A stretch of 64,000 nt of DNA from Clavelina lepadiformis. Its lineage: Eukaryota; Chordata; Ascidiacea; Aplousobranchia; Clavelinidae. Below, one piece after another: positions 11,515-23,162 of this stretch. The notes beneath the pieces are model-generated. The model was not told where the DNA came from. It did no database searches and saw nothing but the letters and a program-made list of their open reading frames with translations. A program made the position numbers and the translations under genes. The stretch spans positions 1,798,001 to 1,862,000 of the forward strand of contig NC_135248.1 in the NCBI RefSeq assembly GCF_947623445.1, given 5' to 3'. The first letter of the stretch is position 1, and each line of letters begins with the position of its first letter.

Positions 11515-13586
11515 TAATGCCCGAAATGACAGCACTTTACCCCTGATGGGTAGAATGTTAAACCGTTTCTTTGATGAAACGCATAAGCTCTTGAAACAAC
11601 GCAGAAGATATCCAAAGTATACTTTTTTAACTATTTTAACTTCACTATGGATATTTTTACAGACATACACTCTTTTAAGTGCTGGCAGCATTAGACTAAA
11701 TTAAAGTATTTGCACTGACGGTATCTCCTTCGACATGTTTACACCATAGATATCCTATAAAACACGTGTTACCGTGTTTGCAAACGTGTGTAAAACACGT
11801 ATAACCTATATGTTAATTGCCTACGTACCTTAAAAAAGGGAACCTCTATACCTATGGAAATAGAGATCGAAATTTCGATTCGGTAGTATAAATACATTCG
11901 AGGTGAAATGAGATTATTAATATGAGGTTATTTTAAAGTGTTTAGTAATAGTTGTAGAAAACCTTCAAAAAATATAAAAACATCGTTAAACAAGCACATA
12001 ATAATGATTAAGCTAACAACAGTGAAGTAATAAGGCTGTTCAAACGGTCGATTTGCTTTCGGGTATAAAATGCCCTCTTTTGTGCCATTTCGGTAAACTG
12101 TTACGGAAAATTTCAAGAAAGCTTTGCCGAACTATACCTCTTTATCGAAATTTGGATGGTAGATTTTGCTACTTAGATTAAGATAACTTGTTAAACACAC
12201 AACTAGCCTAATATTATAATATATATAAATAATAATAAATGTACCTTGTGTACAATTAATCCATAGGCTAAATTGTTTGTTTGTGAGTTTAGAGAGACAA
12301 AGTAGGCTAATCTAAACTTGAAAAGGTGCTTTGTTTGGTACGCCAATTAGGTGTTTAACAACGATTTAAAGCCATCAACCGCCGAATCGGAAGTTTACGA
12401 ACTTTGAAGTGTTAAAGAATACCCATAAATCTAAGAAATACATTCCACTGTATCTATTGAGACATCAATCTACATATATCTTCTCGATCAACTGTCTCCT
12501 GCAAGCGTCTTGTTTTAAGTTTCCCTGGTTCCTGGTCGCTGCGTGACGTGCGCATCGACTTCACCAATTACAAGAGAGTTGAAAAATGGAGATTTCAGAT
12601 TTCCATAGCGTTTTTCTTTTTGCGAAACGAGAGAGGAGCGGATAAATTCAAACGCGTATCGAGAGTCCATCTAATGTTAACGCACTTACAGCAGTAGGCC
12701 TATAGTACGAAAAAATACGTCTTTCATAGGTTGCCCTTTCGATAAATTTTAATACAAGATTATCGTATTTACGTAAACAATCGAGACACTGTATCTACTA
12801 ATTAACTCTACATCCTACCCAGATTTATGCATTGGTGCAGACTTGTCTTGTTATACGGCTGTGTAGGTGCAATTACTTTGCGAGGAATGCCGTGGGTGCA
12901 ACTGAGCTATTATTATCGTTCTATTATGGCGATTGTAACAATTTAGATAATTAATTGGCGTTTTTAGTAGTGTTTGTGTGTCTCCAGCTAGATATAATGC
13001 ATATATTAAGAAAGTTGTGCTGTTCTTTCGGTGATCATTTCATTCAAAAATTTTAACTTTGAAAACGTAAAATGTTGCCGGATTTAAACTGATAGATAGT
13101 TTTGGATAAGTGCTTGTAGTACATTTAGTGGTTTTACGTAAGTGATTACGTGTTCTGTGGACAAAAATTTGAAGTTGAAAGGTCACATAACGTTGGCCTG
13201 CTCTTATTGGCTAGACCGCTAGAACATTGGAATATAAAAACTGAGTGTTGGTTCAAATCGTTCTCTTTTTCAGTCCCTTGCGATCTCTCTACGTATTGAT
13301 TTATCATGGAATTTATATCATTTTTCTACTTGGAGATCTGAAATTGTTTCTGATATGACTACCACTATATTTTGGAAAATATAACAATTTAGACTTTATG
13401 AATGTTGTGCTGACTTAAGGAAACAATCAGAGACAGCTATGCAACGGAGTCGAAGATAAAAGCGTCGGAGAATGAGAGCTCACATTTACTGGCCAGTTTC
13501 TTTCGGTCCATTACTTTTGGTAATTATCGCTACCCAGACGTTATTTCACCCTGAGTGACCGTGAGGGATTAATTTCTTTTAATCTT

Positions 13587-13630
13587 TGCAACTTGGGAGT
13601 CGAACCCAGGTTTCACCACTCGGCCACCCA
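13587..13630 (-). pseudogene. tRNA-like relic with A and B boxes
   Basis: On the minus strand a good A box (TGGCCGAGTGG) is followed after only about ten bases by a good B box (GGGTTCGACTCCC). The anticodon arm and variable region are missing. It looks like a class II (Ser/Leu type) tRNA or tRNA-derived SINE with an internal deletion. Confidence 0.5.
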
Positions 13631-13633
13631 GTT

Positions 13634-14810
13634 CTCTTGAGAAAACTTAACGTTGAAATAATATCTTAAGCTGATTTCGACAGAATAATTTAAAAGCTTT
13701 TTTCCAGATCTCAACCTCATGACACTCCGTAATACCACATTTAAATTTGTGAATTTTTCAAGGTGCTTTTGTATTGAACATAATTGTCACTACTGGCATT
13801 ATTTGGAAAGAGGACGGTTTAAAATAAACCACATATTTTAACAGAACAAGCACAAGAAAAACGAAATTTAAAAGCTTAAACTAAAATGGCTGCTGCTTAC
13901 GACGAGAAAATTTACAGCTACGTACACGACAAGAAACAGATAATAGGCTGGTAGGGTCAAGGCACGACTGTAGGCCTTACACATAAAAGAAACTAACTAA
14001 CAGAATTTACAGAATCGAATTTTCATAAATGGTAGTGAAATCTCACAACCTAACAATCTATCCATATCCGCCAGAAATGAATTCCTTTGACAAGAGGCAT
14101 TAAATCACAAAAAAAAACTAAAAAAGCAACTAGAAAATGGCTAGTTTTCATCCCTTGTGTCCTACCGACAGTGCTAGACGTTGCTGGGCGGCTAAGACCG
14201 GTGCTGCCCTATTTTTGCCTATCTCTGACGATACCAGTCAAGGAAGTGGTGCCCTACGTTCCCTAAATAGGGGATTCCCTGGCACCTACGCCTATCCTTT
14301 TACCCTACCTGTAAATAATAATAATAAAAAGCTATAGGACTTTTAGGTATTAAACTAATCCCTAAATGTTTTCAACATTTATCACATACAAGTCATGAAA
14401 CGTCGGGTGTTTTGCAGTGTGTATGTTTTCTGCAATTGCTTTTTGGTAAAAGTTCTAAAAGGATACGTTCCCATTTACGACCAAAAGCACCAAGGTTAAT
14501 GAATCATGACTCCAACACCAAAACTCGTGGTTTCAATAAAAGAAGACTCTTAAGGAGTCAAGGACTTGAGTGTACTTACCTTTAAAAGATCATTAGCTAT
14601 AACAGGAGAGTCAGAAAAGACGATACACGCTATGACGTTAACACTTGTTGTGTTGCTGGACAATGCACTTACCAGTACCAACGAACTTCTCCACAAACAC
14701 ATTTCAAGCCAGAGGGTTGTTTCTAATGTTACCAGTTACAACAAAATATTAAGACAACATTGAGAGACAACAGCTAAAAAAATCTTACCAAACCAAGGTT
14801 AATGTTGATC
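13634..14810. other. gene-free stretch downstream of hnRNP A/B
   Basis: It holds the 3' UTR of the minus-strand hnRNP gene at its right end. No other exon or repeat is recognised. The short frame at 14137-14337 has no domain I know. Confidence 0.5.
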
Positions 14811-17800
14811 TCAATATGGCCTGTAACTTCCATAGCCACTGTCGTTATAAGCGTCATATTCTCTTTCCCCATAAGAAGCATACCCCTGCCCACCATACCT
14901 TCCTGTGGCAAATAAATTTTCGTAATGTGGTCTGTTGATATTTATCACAACAAAGGATTTACTCAGAAAACAACAAAACTATCCTGGAACAAGAAAAATA
15001 TACGCCCAACGTCAAACATTAGTATTCAGAGCTTTTTGAACAGCTCTAATTCAATTGCAACATCCAGACCTGAGTAAGAACCACGAGGCCGAGGTGCAGG
15101 TCCTCTGTAAGGCCCATAGTGAGAGGGCTGGTTCGAATATGGGTTGTAATCGTAACCATCATGGTAATAAGAAGCTAACAAAAATGAACGAAAACTTTTC
15201 ACTCCAAACCTAACTTATTTCAGGCAGTAATAGTAGATTAGAGGGTTTGGCTACGGCCAGCAAAAATGTTTCAGAAGCATAGCGTTACTTACCACCATAA
15301 TCATCATACTGGTATTCACTGTCATAGTTGTAATAATCTAACAATAGAAATAAATAATCTATATTTAGTTTGTGAAATTCGTGTATACACGATGTATGAT
15401 GCACAGTGGGGTTACGTTTCATTAAGGATTACAGACAGACTGGCGTCATCCAAAACAACTGCAGTAAAGCACTAGCAATACAAACGTTTGAAAAATAATC
15501 GCACTGACTACATACATCTCACAACCTAAACCATGGCGGCTGTACTTTATTTACTAAGCCATGACCAACAGTAATCAGCGATGAGATAATAACTTACCTC
15601 CTCCATGATTTGGAGCGGCGTTTATTTTTTCAAAACCTCTTCTTTCATAACCTCTCTGGGCTCTGTAACCACTGTCCCCTCTACCTGACAGTTAATGAAA
15701 GATTAATGATACCTTGAGTCAGAAATTACATAAATACAACAATTTTTCCCCAATGATGAGTGGAAAGATGCATAATAAGCATTATTGACATAATGTTTAA
15801 CTCTTAGTGTCAATTATTTATCTAGAAACCAAGTGGCAATATTTGAACAGATCAATTTGGACAAATAATTTACAATGTCGTTCAGAAACCTCTACAAATA
15901 CTTCCATTGTTGTTCCTGATTGCCAGCGCATTTCTTTGTCTGTTTCAGACACTAAAGATTGATAATAACTTGCATCTTAAATATTAAGTTCTGATAGCAA
16001 AGTGACAATAACGAAAGAGTTGTTTTCGCAATTGAAGACAATAATTAGGAATTTAATGGGAAAACTTGTTGTTAAAAGTCAATGAGTTAGAACTTGTTAC
16101 AGTAAATGCTTTTAGAAAATTTTCGCTCACTTCCACGCCGACTTGGGAAATGATTTTTAGCTTCGACTGAAATAAATAATAAAAAACAAGATATAAATTG
16201 GCACTCTGAAGATAACAAATGCCACTGAAAAGAATCTCACGAGTGAGTAATTTACCATCACTTTTAATTAAAACGATATTCTCTTTCACTTATGCTGTGA
16301 TAAAAATATTCAACTATAGCAGTGATGCCATAACTACCATGACTAATAAAACATATTTAAACCACCTTTAGTCTTTGCCTTTTCCATTTCTTGTTTTGAA
16401 AGTGCTTTCTTAACTTCACAGCTCATTCCACAAAATTCGTAATGACGCTTTTCTGGTGAAAGAAAAAAAAAACAAAACTTTTCAGCAGCTTCTCACAACC
16501 ATTGCTTTAAAATGAATATTCCCATTTGCAGGTTGAGTTGTTCAAGGAAAATTTTACCCTTTAGGTCAGGGGTCGGCAACCTACGGCCCGCCATGCGAAA
16601 TCGTCCGGCCCGAGACATATTAATTAGTTATCACAAGAATACGGCCCGCCGTGTGTTATTGAGTTTCAAACTGCAGTGTTAGCATTGTTTGAAAAAATTG
16701 TGGTATTGTTACGCCATAAGTACGTCGTACTAGTCTATTGTTACGCCATAAATCTGGTGAGAAGGCGGTAGACTAGTATCTCGTAATAAGTACGAGATTG
16801 TCTGTAGAGTAGACTAGACTAGTCGTTATAGATACAAAGAGAGACGCACACGAGCAGCATCAAGTGTCACATTAATGCTGTGTTGTTGAAGTGTGAATAC
16901 ATAAATTTTGTTCTTTTTGTGATTGGTATGATTGAGATTGCAGCAATGTAGTGTAATATACTCAAGTGAGTGTGAATTATAGTATTAATGAAAATTCCGG
17001 CCCGCCAAAGAGTTGTACACTCGACATTTGGCCCGTAACTAGCAAAAGGTTGCCGACCCCTGCTTTAGGTTGATGAAGTAAGCAATTTCAATAAATGATG
17101 AGTTGCTATAACAGCTTCAACACAATTTTTTGAGATAATGAAAATAGCATTCAATGGAAAAATTTTTGTAATTAAAATTTAACCAAAGTTTCACTCAGTT
17201 GCAAACCGATCAGCAGTTTATCATAAGCCTGGGGCGGTATGAACATCATCACAGTGAAACATTACAAAAAAGTGGTTAAATGATATAAATAGCAGAAAAA
17301 CTAACTATTGTTTGTGGTACCAGGGTAAAAATCTAACCTCATTTAATTTTGGGTGCTAGAGTGATAGTAGGTAATTTATGAATGTTTATAGCATCAAAAC
17401 ATGAAACAAATTGTGATAAGAACGAAACTTTCAACAGATGTTGCAGGTAGGTTGATGGCTATAGTGCACCATGATGACCAGGAAACATAAATTTTATTAG
17501 CTTTCGTATAATATTATAGTAAATGGCTTATAGTTCTTAGAAGAAAGACTGAGAATTGAGATAGTTGCCAACATACCTGCTACTAACTTGTCTACTGCAT
17601 CAAAATCATCAAATGTAACAAAAGCAAATCCTCTTGGCATTTTGGTTTCACGATCAACCGGAATCTCGACGGATTCAATATTTCCAAAAGTTCCGAAAAA
17701 TTCTATAACAACAACATATTACAACTTCACGGCTTGCTCAACGGAAACAGACAAAGTTTACGTTAATCTCTTCCAAGTGTCTAGTTTCTGTATAAGCTAC

Positions 17801-19656
17801 CTCGCAGTTCATCTTCGGTACATTCTCTTTTCACACCTCCGACAAAAATCTTCTTTACTTGGACATGAGCACCTGGTTTCATGCATTCCTGGAAAAAAAA
17901 TCAATCAAACTTAAAACTTGAAATACGGATTTTTCCAGATTGTGCTGTAGTACACCAACATATGGACAGTTAAAAAGAATTCTTGTTAAATAATGGTGCA
18001 ACAGTAAAGAGACTAACTGTACGAGAGACTGCGCGCTTCACATCCACTTGTCGGTTATGCAAATAATGAGGACGAGCGTTCATGCATTCGTCCGCCTGAA
18101 AACAGAAAGGGATAATGCAAGATAAAAATGTCGAATTTATTTATTATAAGGTGAGTTAACCTACCTGGGCCACTGATTCGTAAGTGACAAAGCCAAAACC
18201 TCTGGGTTTACTTCCATTAGGATCCTTAATGGCAACACAATCTACAACCTTGCCATATTGGGAGAAATATTCTTCCATCGATGCATCAGTGGCTTCGAAT
18301 GAAAGACCGCCAACAAAAAGTTTTTTGCCTTGCTCTTCTTCGTTGTTGTCCTGGAATAAAAAATTTGATCATATGATGTAATAGCAAAGAATCTTGATAC
18401 CAATAAATAGAAGGATATCATATCGGAATATTTATCCTCGAGCAGAAGAAGTCTTCGTAAAATTTCCTTTGTAAACTCGACAATGACATTTAATCACTTC
18501 AGCTCTTGATTTTGCTCCTTACTTGTATCCATTTTTTAATTTGTCTTTTTACGATCTCCTTGTTGTTTCCAACTGCTTACAATACAGAAGGTTGTTAAGC
18601 ATAGTGCTTTAAGTTGTTCTAAATTTGTGTAGGGTGTATTTAAAACGTTTCCATATGGAAAATGAACACAAAAGTATTTTTACAGTGGAACGATTCGACT
18701 ATATAAGAGATAGCAAATCGAAAAGTAAGATTTGACAATAATTCTAGCATTCTCGGATAAGTTTAAGAGTTCAAACATTACTAGGCTTATTGAATAAATA
18801 TGATGCTGTGGGTTATGGCCTATTTGTGGTTTGTACTGGTATTGCGCTTACTAAAGTTCTCGTTCCAAAAGTTGTTCCTAGTATTTTGGTTGATTAACAT
18901 CAACTATCAGTGTGGAGAAAAAGTATAAAAACAGGAAATGATTTACCAGAAATTAATTTTGACCTGCCAAGACCGATCAAAATTCCTTTCCGAATCACAT
19001 TTAGAAAAAGGATCCCAACCTATATTATACAGAGTATGCCATGGACTGAGCGTTTGAAATTTTTCCAACGAGCATTTTGCAATTAGTAAAACTGCCAATA
19101 AATCTTGAAGCTGTCAATTGTTAAAAATAGACAAGAACCAAATATAAGCTTCACCATCAATAATGCAATAGTCTATACAGACATAGCAGCAGCAATGTAA
19201 AATATCTGGAATTGGCCAATTATGTTTGAGAAATATGCTATACCTACTAGCCTACTGTAGTAGAATTAAATAGACAACCATAAGAGTGTAAAGTTTGTGA
19301 AATTAGCAGCTAGCGGCCTAATGCTAACTTTTAAAAAAAATTGCCGATAACATCTATCAATTATGTGGATGCAATGTACTTTGGTGAATGAGAAACATAA
19401 ACAGACCGACAAAGTTTGGGCATGTTTAGAATTGCATGCAAGTAAAAGTAAAATCTTTTTTGTCCAAAATGTGCAGAATTTTTTGCAGATACTATTAAAA
19501 GTAGCAATTAATCAATGAGCTGCGTGCTGCAACCGTTCCAGTGCGGATTGATGCAACTTAACCTAAACTGTATAAAAACCGGAACTGAAACTAGAAGTGG
19601 TTGCAGATTAAAGATTAGACCTAATTTCTAAATAATCTAATACTCACGAAAGGCAT
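14811..19656 (-). CDS. hnRNP A/B family RNA-binding protein (two RRMs, Gly/Tyr-rich tail)
   Basis: Nuclear pre-mRNA-binding protein of the hnRNP A1/A2B1/A3 type, involved in splicing and mRNA transport. Eleven minus-strand exons join in phase to 312 aa: 19656-19648, 18350-18165, 18095-18018, 17888-17801, 17702-17577, 16452-16366, 16166-16131, 15684-15598, 15337-15293, 15174-15070, 14902-14811. RRM1 (about residues 14-90) has RNP2 LFVGGL and RNP1 RGFGFVTY. RRM2 (about 103-178) has IFVGGV and RGFAFVTF. The linker KRAVSR...PGAH and the EVKKALSKQEM end are diagnostic of hnRNP A/B. The tail is rich in Gly, Tyr, Arg and Asn and ends YGSYRPY, a low-complexity region expected to self-associate. Exon 1 encodes only Met-Pro-Phe. 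The tail is cut into short exons of 36-105 nt, several symmetric in phase 1, which would allow in-frame skipping. Confidence 0.95.
16567..17062. mobile_element. hAT MITE, complete, with 8-bp target duplication
   Basis: A 496-bp non-coding element with terminal inverted repeats CAGGGGTCGGCAACCT and AGGTTGCCGACCCCTG (an inserted AAA aside). It is flanked by a perfect 8-bp target duplication, CTTTAGGT (16559-16566 and 17063-17070). Both ends and length fit a non-autonomous hAT element. Inside each end is a CGGCCCG motif. It sits in intron 5 of the hnRNP A/B gene, away from both splice sites, and has no coding potential. Confidence 0.93.
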
Positions 19657-20559
19657 GCTGATATTACAAATGGTGTGGACAAATCCAAAGACTTTTCACC
19701 GAAACCAGGAAACCGTGCGTCTTGAACACACTTAAACAGACGTATTTGGCTCTGCCCTTAACAACTTATCGTTGACTGGTTGACCGTAATCAATGGAGCA
19801 AGTCACCAAAAACAAAGGGACAATCAGTGAAATTAAGTTCACATCGTTTAGTGTAATTCGCTCAATGTAAGGGAGTTTCGTGTAAGCTTCTATCATCTTA
19901 AACAAATTTGCAATTCAGGAATGATAATATCCTGCATCAGCAAGCATGACACCATCCCGAAAACTATGACTAACGCTAAAATTCCGAACTTCGTAATGCA
20001 AAATGTATTTAAGAGCACGAATATAGTCTCAGACTTTGATCAAACCTTTCACCAAAGTGGACCTTGTGCCAAGAAGCATAACAGCTGTTAACACAAGTAT
20101 GTGTGAAATTTCTGTAAGAATGGTGTCGTTTGTTGAGTTAGAATTTGTTTGCAATTTAAAACTTTAACACCGTCCAATGCACAGCAAGTGTCTACTAGTA
20201 TCTGTAGTATTTAGCGTTATCTATTTAGTGCGCCCAAAAAACGTCCATGTACATTTCCAAAAAAATTTTTTTTGTTGAAAAGAAGGAAAGACATCTGGAC
20301 CTGGATGCAAATGTACCGAAACCACACCACCGTCATTCTGGCAGAAAAATGGTAAGATCATAGAACTAGAACCCAAAAATTCAAAGCGACGGGGCACGAC
20401 CGCAAACAAAAGCAAATTAACATGCATGAATAAAGCATCTGCAATATGTTCAACGTACATACGTAATATGTTCAAATCTTGTCATTATCCCGAAAATCTC
20501 CAAGAAAATAGTGCCGGAGGCGGACAAAGACGGATGTTCATTGACCATGGACCATTTTG

Positions 20560-20975
20560 GTATTAACTAACGAGGTGTGAATCGGCCACGTCTCTTTGGA
20601 TATTATCAAGTTACAGACAAGCCCAATCGCTACAGATGGTGTTGCCTAATGAACAGAACACGCAACTTCTCTCTCTTATCTGCCACTGTCTCCTGCCGCT
20701 CACCACAAGCGCTCATCTTTTTCTACGCTTGACGCAACGTAACGTTCCTTACAGTCAAAGACCGATTACCATATACAGTACAGTACTCTTCAAAAGGGGA
20801 GAGGATGGTGTGGCCTTTCGCTTGCCTTTACCACTTTAAAAAGGTACCACGAACGTAAAGTCTACGCAGCTTAGTAGTGTATATACCCGACTATTAGTGA
20901 TAACTACCGACGTGTGAGTCGGCCAGATCTCTTTAGATATTATCAAGCAGCAGGTAAGCCCAATCACTACACATC
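20560..20975. repeat. imperfect direct repeat, two copies about 335 bp apart
   Basis: A segment near 20565-20640 (GTGTGAATCGGCCACG...TCTCTTTGG...TATTATCAAG...AAGCCCAATC) recurs near 20899-20975 at roughly 80% identity. A weaker match continues downstream (TCTC-TATCTG-CTC). Both copies lie upstream of the hnRNP A/B start. They may be two relics of one dispersed repeat or a local duplication. Confidence 0.7.
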
Positions 20976-21900
20976 TATCTCTGTCTCTTCTCGCTGATAA
21001 AAGCGCAACCTTTTATTAGGTGAAAATGAGGAGTTGAATATTGCGTTATGATAAGCAGCGTCTAATTACGTCAGGTGCAACAGGAAAAACAATGATAACA
21101 GAGTTATAGCATAATTAGCTAAAGCAATTTAGTAGTAGTAAACAGCATGTACATGATTCCGTGACCAAGCGACGGCTCTTTTTGCGATAATTAAAACCAA
21201 CAGAACACAATAAATTTTTCTTTCCCAAATCAAAGTAATGCCCTGCCGCTACCTAGCGGATATGATTACAAAAACCACGCATGTTTTATTCAAAAGTGTT
21301 TTGTGTTTTAAAGGCTTTATTGTAGTAAAAAAATTATTATTTTTACCGTTTGCTTGCATTGTTACATGTTTAGAAATTGCGACCGCTGTGCAAAAGGATA
21401 GGTTCTCGTCACAAAAATAATTGTAAACTCCCGGATGTACAAGAGGCGCGAAACCACGCGATTCGTCCAACACGAGTGCTGGTGAGCGGGTTAGAGGTTA
21501 ACTTGGGCTTACGATGGTTATTTTGGTGACTACAGAATATTGCCATTGATGGGTAAAGAATTTTATGGCAGGTTTTGCTGTACAAAGTGATGCAGTGGGT
21601 GACATGTTACATATGTGTACAAAATCCTAATTAATATTGTGAGTAAAGAGCAAATAATTTATGGTTATTCAGGCTATGGTGTTGTTTGTTTTACAATTAA
21701 TAGGAACCATACCGGTTCCACCTGATAGATGCAGAGCTGAACAAGAGCGCACTAAAATTGTTGTCTTCTAAAGAGCCACTGGCACACTTCAGACATGATT
21801 ACCTCACACTGCAAGTCATTTGTAGTCACACTGCCATTTGTAGTTGTAAGGTGTTAAAATACGCACTTGATGACTTGTACTTTTTGCGCCTTCTCTTCTC

Positions 21901-22006
21901 GGGTCAAGTATACAAGTGCACAACCACAGGATGCCTTTGTATACCTAGTAAACCCCAGATGCTCAAATTGTAACGTCATCTGGTTGTGCACTTGTATACT
22001 AGACCC
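21901..22006. repeat. 106-bp hairpin with 26-bp inverted repeat arms
   Basis: The arms at 21901-21926 and 21981-22006 (core TATACAAGTGCACAACCA and its complement) match at 25 of 26 bases. A second, inner pair CCAGATG/CATCTGG lies next to the right arm. It could be a small foldback transposon or a DNA or RNA stem-loop. It ends about 200 bp upstream of the CRYL1 start codon. Confidence 0.85.
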
Positions 22007-22144
22007 CACTTCCCTTTTGATGGTTCTGCTCACACACAATCTGTAATTTGATTCTATGTACCTTAACACTCTCACCGATTCTAGTACAGTTAATAGTAGG
22101 CGAACCTTAAACTTATTAAATTGTGTTAATCTGCTCAACAACGA

Positions 22145-22158
22145 AATTGTTTTTCTAG
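22145..22158 (+). promoter_or_regulatory. unpaired 3' splice acceptor before CRYL1
   Basis: AATTGTTTTTCTAG is a strong acceptor 51 bp before the CRYL1 ATG with no obvious donor partner. In tunicates such a site can receive a trans-spliced leader. It could equally end an ordinary 5' UTR intron. No transcript evidence is available here. Confidence 0.3.
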
Positions 22159-22208
22159 ATTCATAGTTTGTAGGCTACCAGTATTTGTTAGTCAATAAGC
22201 CAAGTAAT

Positions 22209-23162
22209 ATGGCTGGTCAAAGGAAGGTTGGTATAATTGGCAGTGGGTTAATTGGCCGAAGCTGGGCAATGCTTTTTGCTGGTGCCGGCTTCAATGTTGT
22301 CATGTATGATGTGGACAGTGCGCAACTTGACGGTGCAAAAGTGTCTATAAAGCAGCAGTTGAATGAATTAGAACGTCAAGGTCTACTCCGTGGAACCTTA
22401 CTGGCCGAAGAACAGTTTTCCCTCATAAGCACCTCTGAAAATTTATCCGAAGCTGTTAAAGATGCAATTCACATTCAGGAATGTGTGCCGGAAAATGTTG
22501 ATTTGAAGAAGCAAATGTTTTCAAAGTTAAATGATCTTTGCACACTCGATGAAACAGTTCTGTGCAGCTCTACATCTTGCATTTTACCTTCAAAGATCTT
22601 TACCGGTCTACGCAGAGTCTCTCAATGCATCGTGGCTCATCCTTGCAATCCTCCTTACCATTGTCCTCTCACCGAGATCATTCCGCATCCAGAAACAAGT
22701 GAGGATGCTGTGCAGAGGACACGTGAGCTCATGGCCAAGATAGGCCAGGAGCCTGTCATGGTGAAGAGAGAAATCGATGGTTTTGCTTTGAACAGAATGC
22801 AGTACGCGATCATCAATGAAGCGTGGAGATTGGTTGAAGATGGCATTATGACACCAGAAGATGTCGATAAGGTTTTTACCACTGGCTTGGGAATGAGATA
22901 CGCTTTTATCGGACCATTTGAGACAATTCATCTCAATGCTGAAGGCACGGAAAATTACATGCAGAGATATGCTTCATCCATTCGACGGGTGTCATCTAGT
23001 TTTGGACCAATCCCCACTTTTGATGGCAAAACCCTTGAGCATGTGGAACAGCGGATGGCCTCTAGAATCCCATCTGTTCCTGATGAATTAAACAAACGCC
23101 GGCAATGGAGAGATGATAGACTGGTGGCATTAGCCAAACTTAAAAAACAAATGGACAGTTAA
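22209..23162 (+). CDS. CRYL1: lambda-crystallin / L-gulonate 3-dehydrogenase
   Basis: Cytosolic NAD-dependent enzyme that oxidises L-gulonate to 3-dehydro-L-gulonate in the uronate (glucuronate-xylulose) pathway. It is a 3-hydroxyacyl-CoA-dehydrogenase-fold protein. A single open frame of 317 aa matches the usual family length of about 319. The Rossmann motif GSGLIG lies at residues 11-16 and the SSTSC stretch at 120-124. The active-site block AHPCNPPYHCPL begins at residue 143, and its His144 is the expected catalytic base. The C-terminal dimerisation domain follows (DGFALNRMQYAIINEAWRL...GPFETIHLN). I chose the ATG at 22209 because it sits immediately before the Rossmann strand. There are no introns, unlike vertebrate CRYL1. 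The closest alternative is another hydroxyacyl-CoA dehydrogenase, but the NPP block and length favour CRYL1. Confidence 0.95.
   Translation: MAGQRKVGIIGSGLIGRSWAMLFAGAGFNVVMYDVDSAQLDGAKVSIKQQLNELERQGLLRGTLLAEEQFSLISTSENLSEAVKDAIHIQECVPENVDLKKQMFSKLNDLCTLDETVLCSSTSCILPSKIFTGLRRVSQCIVAHPCNPPYHCPLTEIIPHPETSEDAVQRTRELMAKIGQEPVMVKREIDGFALNRMQYAIINEAWRLVEDGIMTPEDVDKVFTTGLGMRYAFIGPFETIHLNAEGTENYMQRYASSIRRVSSSFGPIPTFDGKTLEHVEQRMASRIPSVPDELNKRRQWRDDRLVALAKLKKQMDS

Larger units (their letters stand above)
3447..13586. other. about 10 kb with no supportable gene
   Basis: Open frames here (for example 5601-5984, 8425-8658, 11242-11517) lack recognisable domains and good splice context, and several begin at non-ATG codons. 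The stretch holds a 27-bp tandem duplication, a hAT end, a tRNA-like patch and several copies of TAGGCCTA, listed separately. Enhancers, or upstream exons of the sulfotransferase, could lie here unseen. Confidence 0.5.
19657..22208. other. intergenic region between hnRNP A/B (-) and CRYL1 (+)
   Basis: The two genes are divergent, so this 2.5 kb holds both 5' regions. It contains an imperfect direct repeat and a strong hairpin, listed separately. No further gene is recognised. The frames at 20221-20475 and 21854-22141 have no domain and overlap repeat sequence. Confidence 0.5.

Noticed and set aside
11242-11691. Overlapping frames of 80-93 codons on both strands
   Set aside because: They coincide with a GC-rich tRNA/SINE-like patch, and openness on both strands reflects composition rather than coding.
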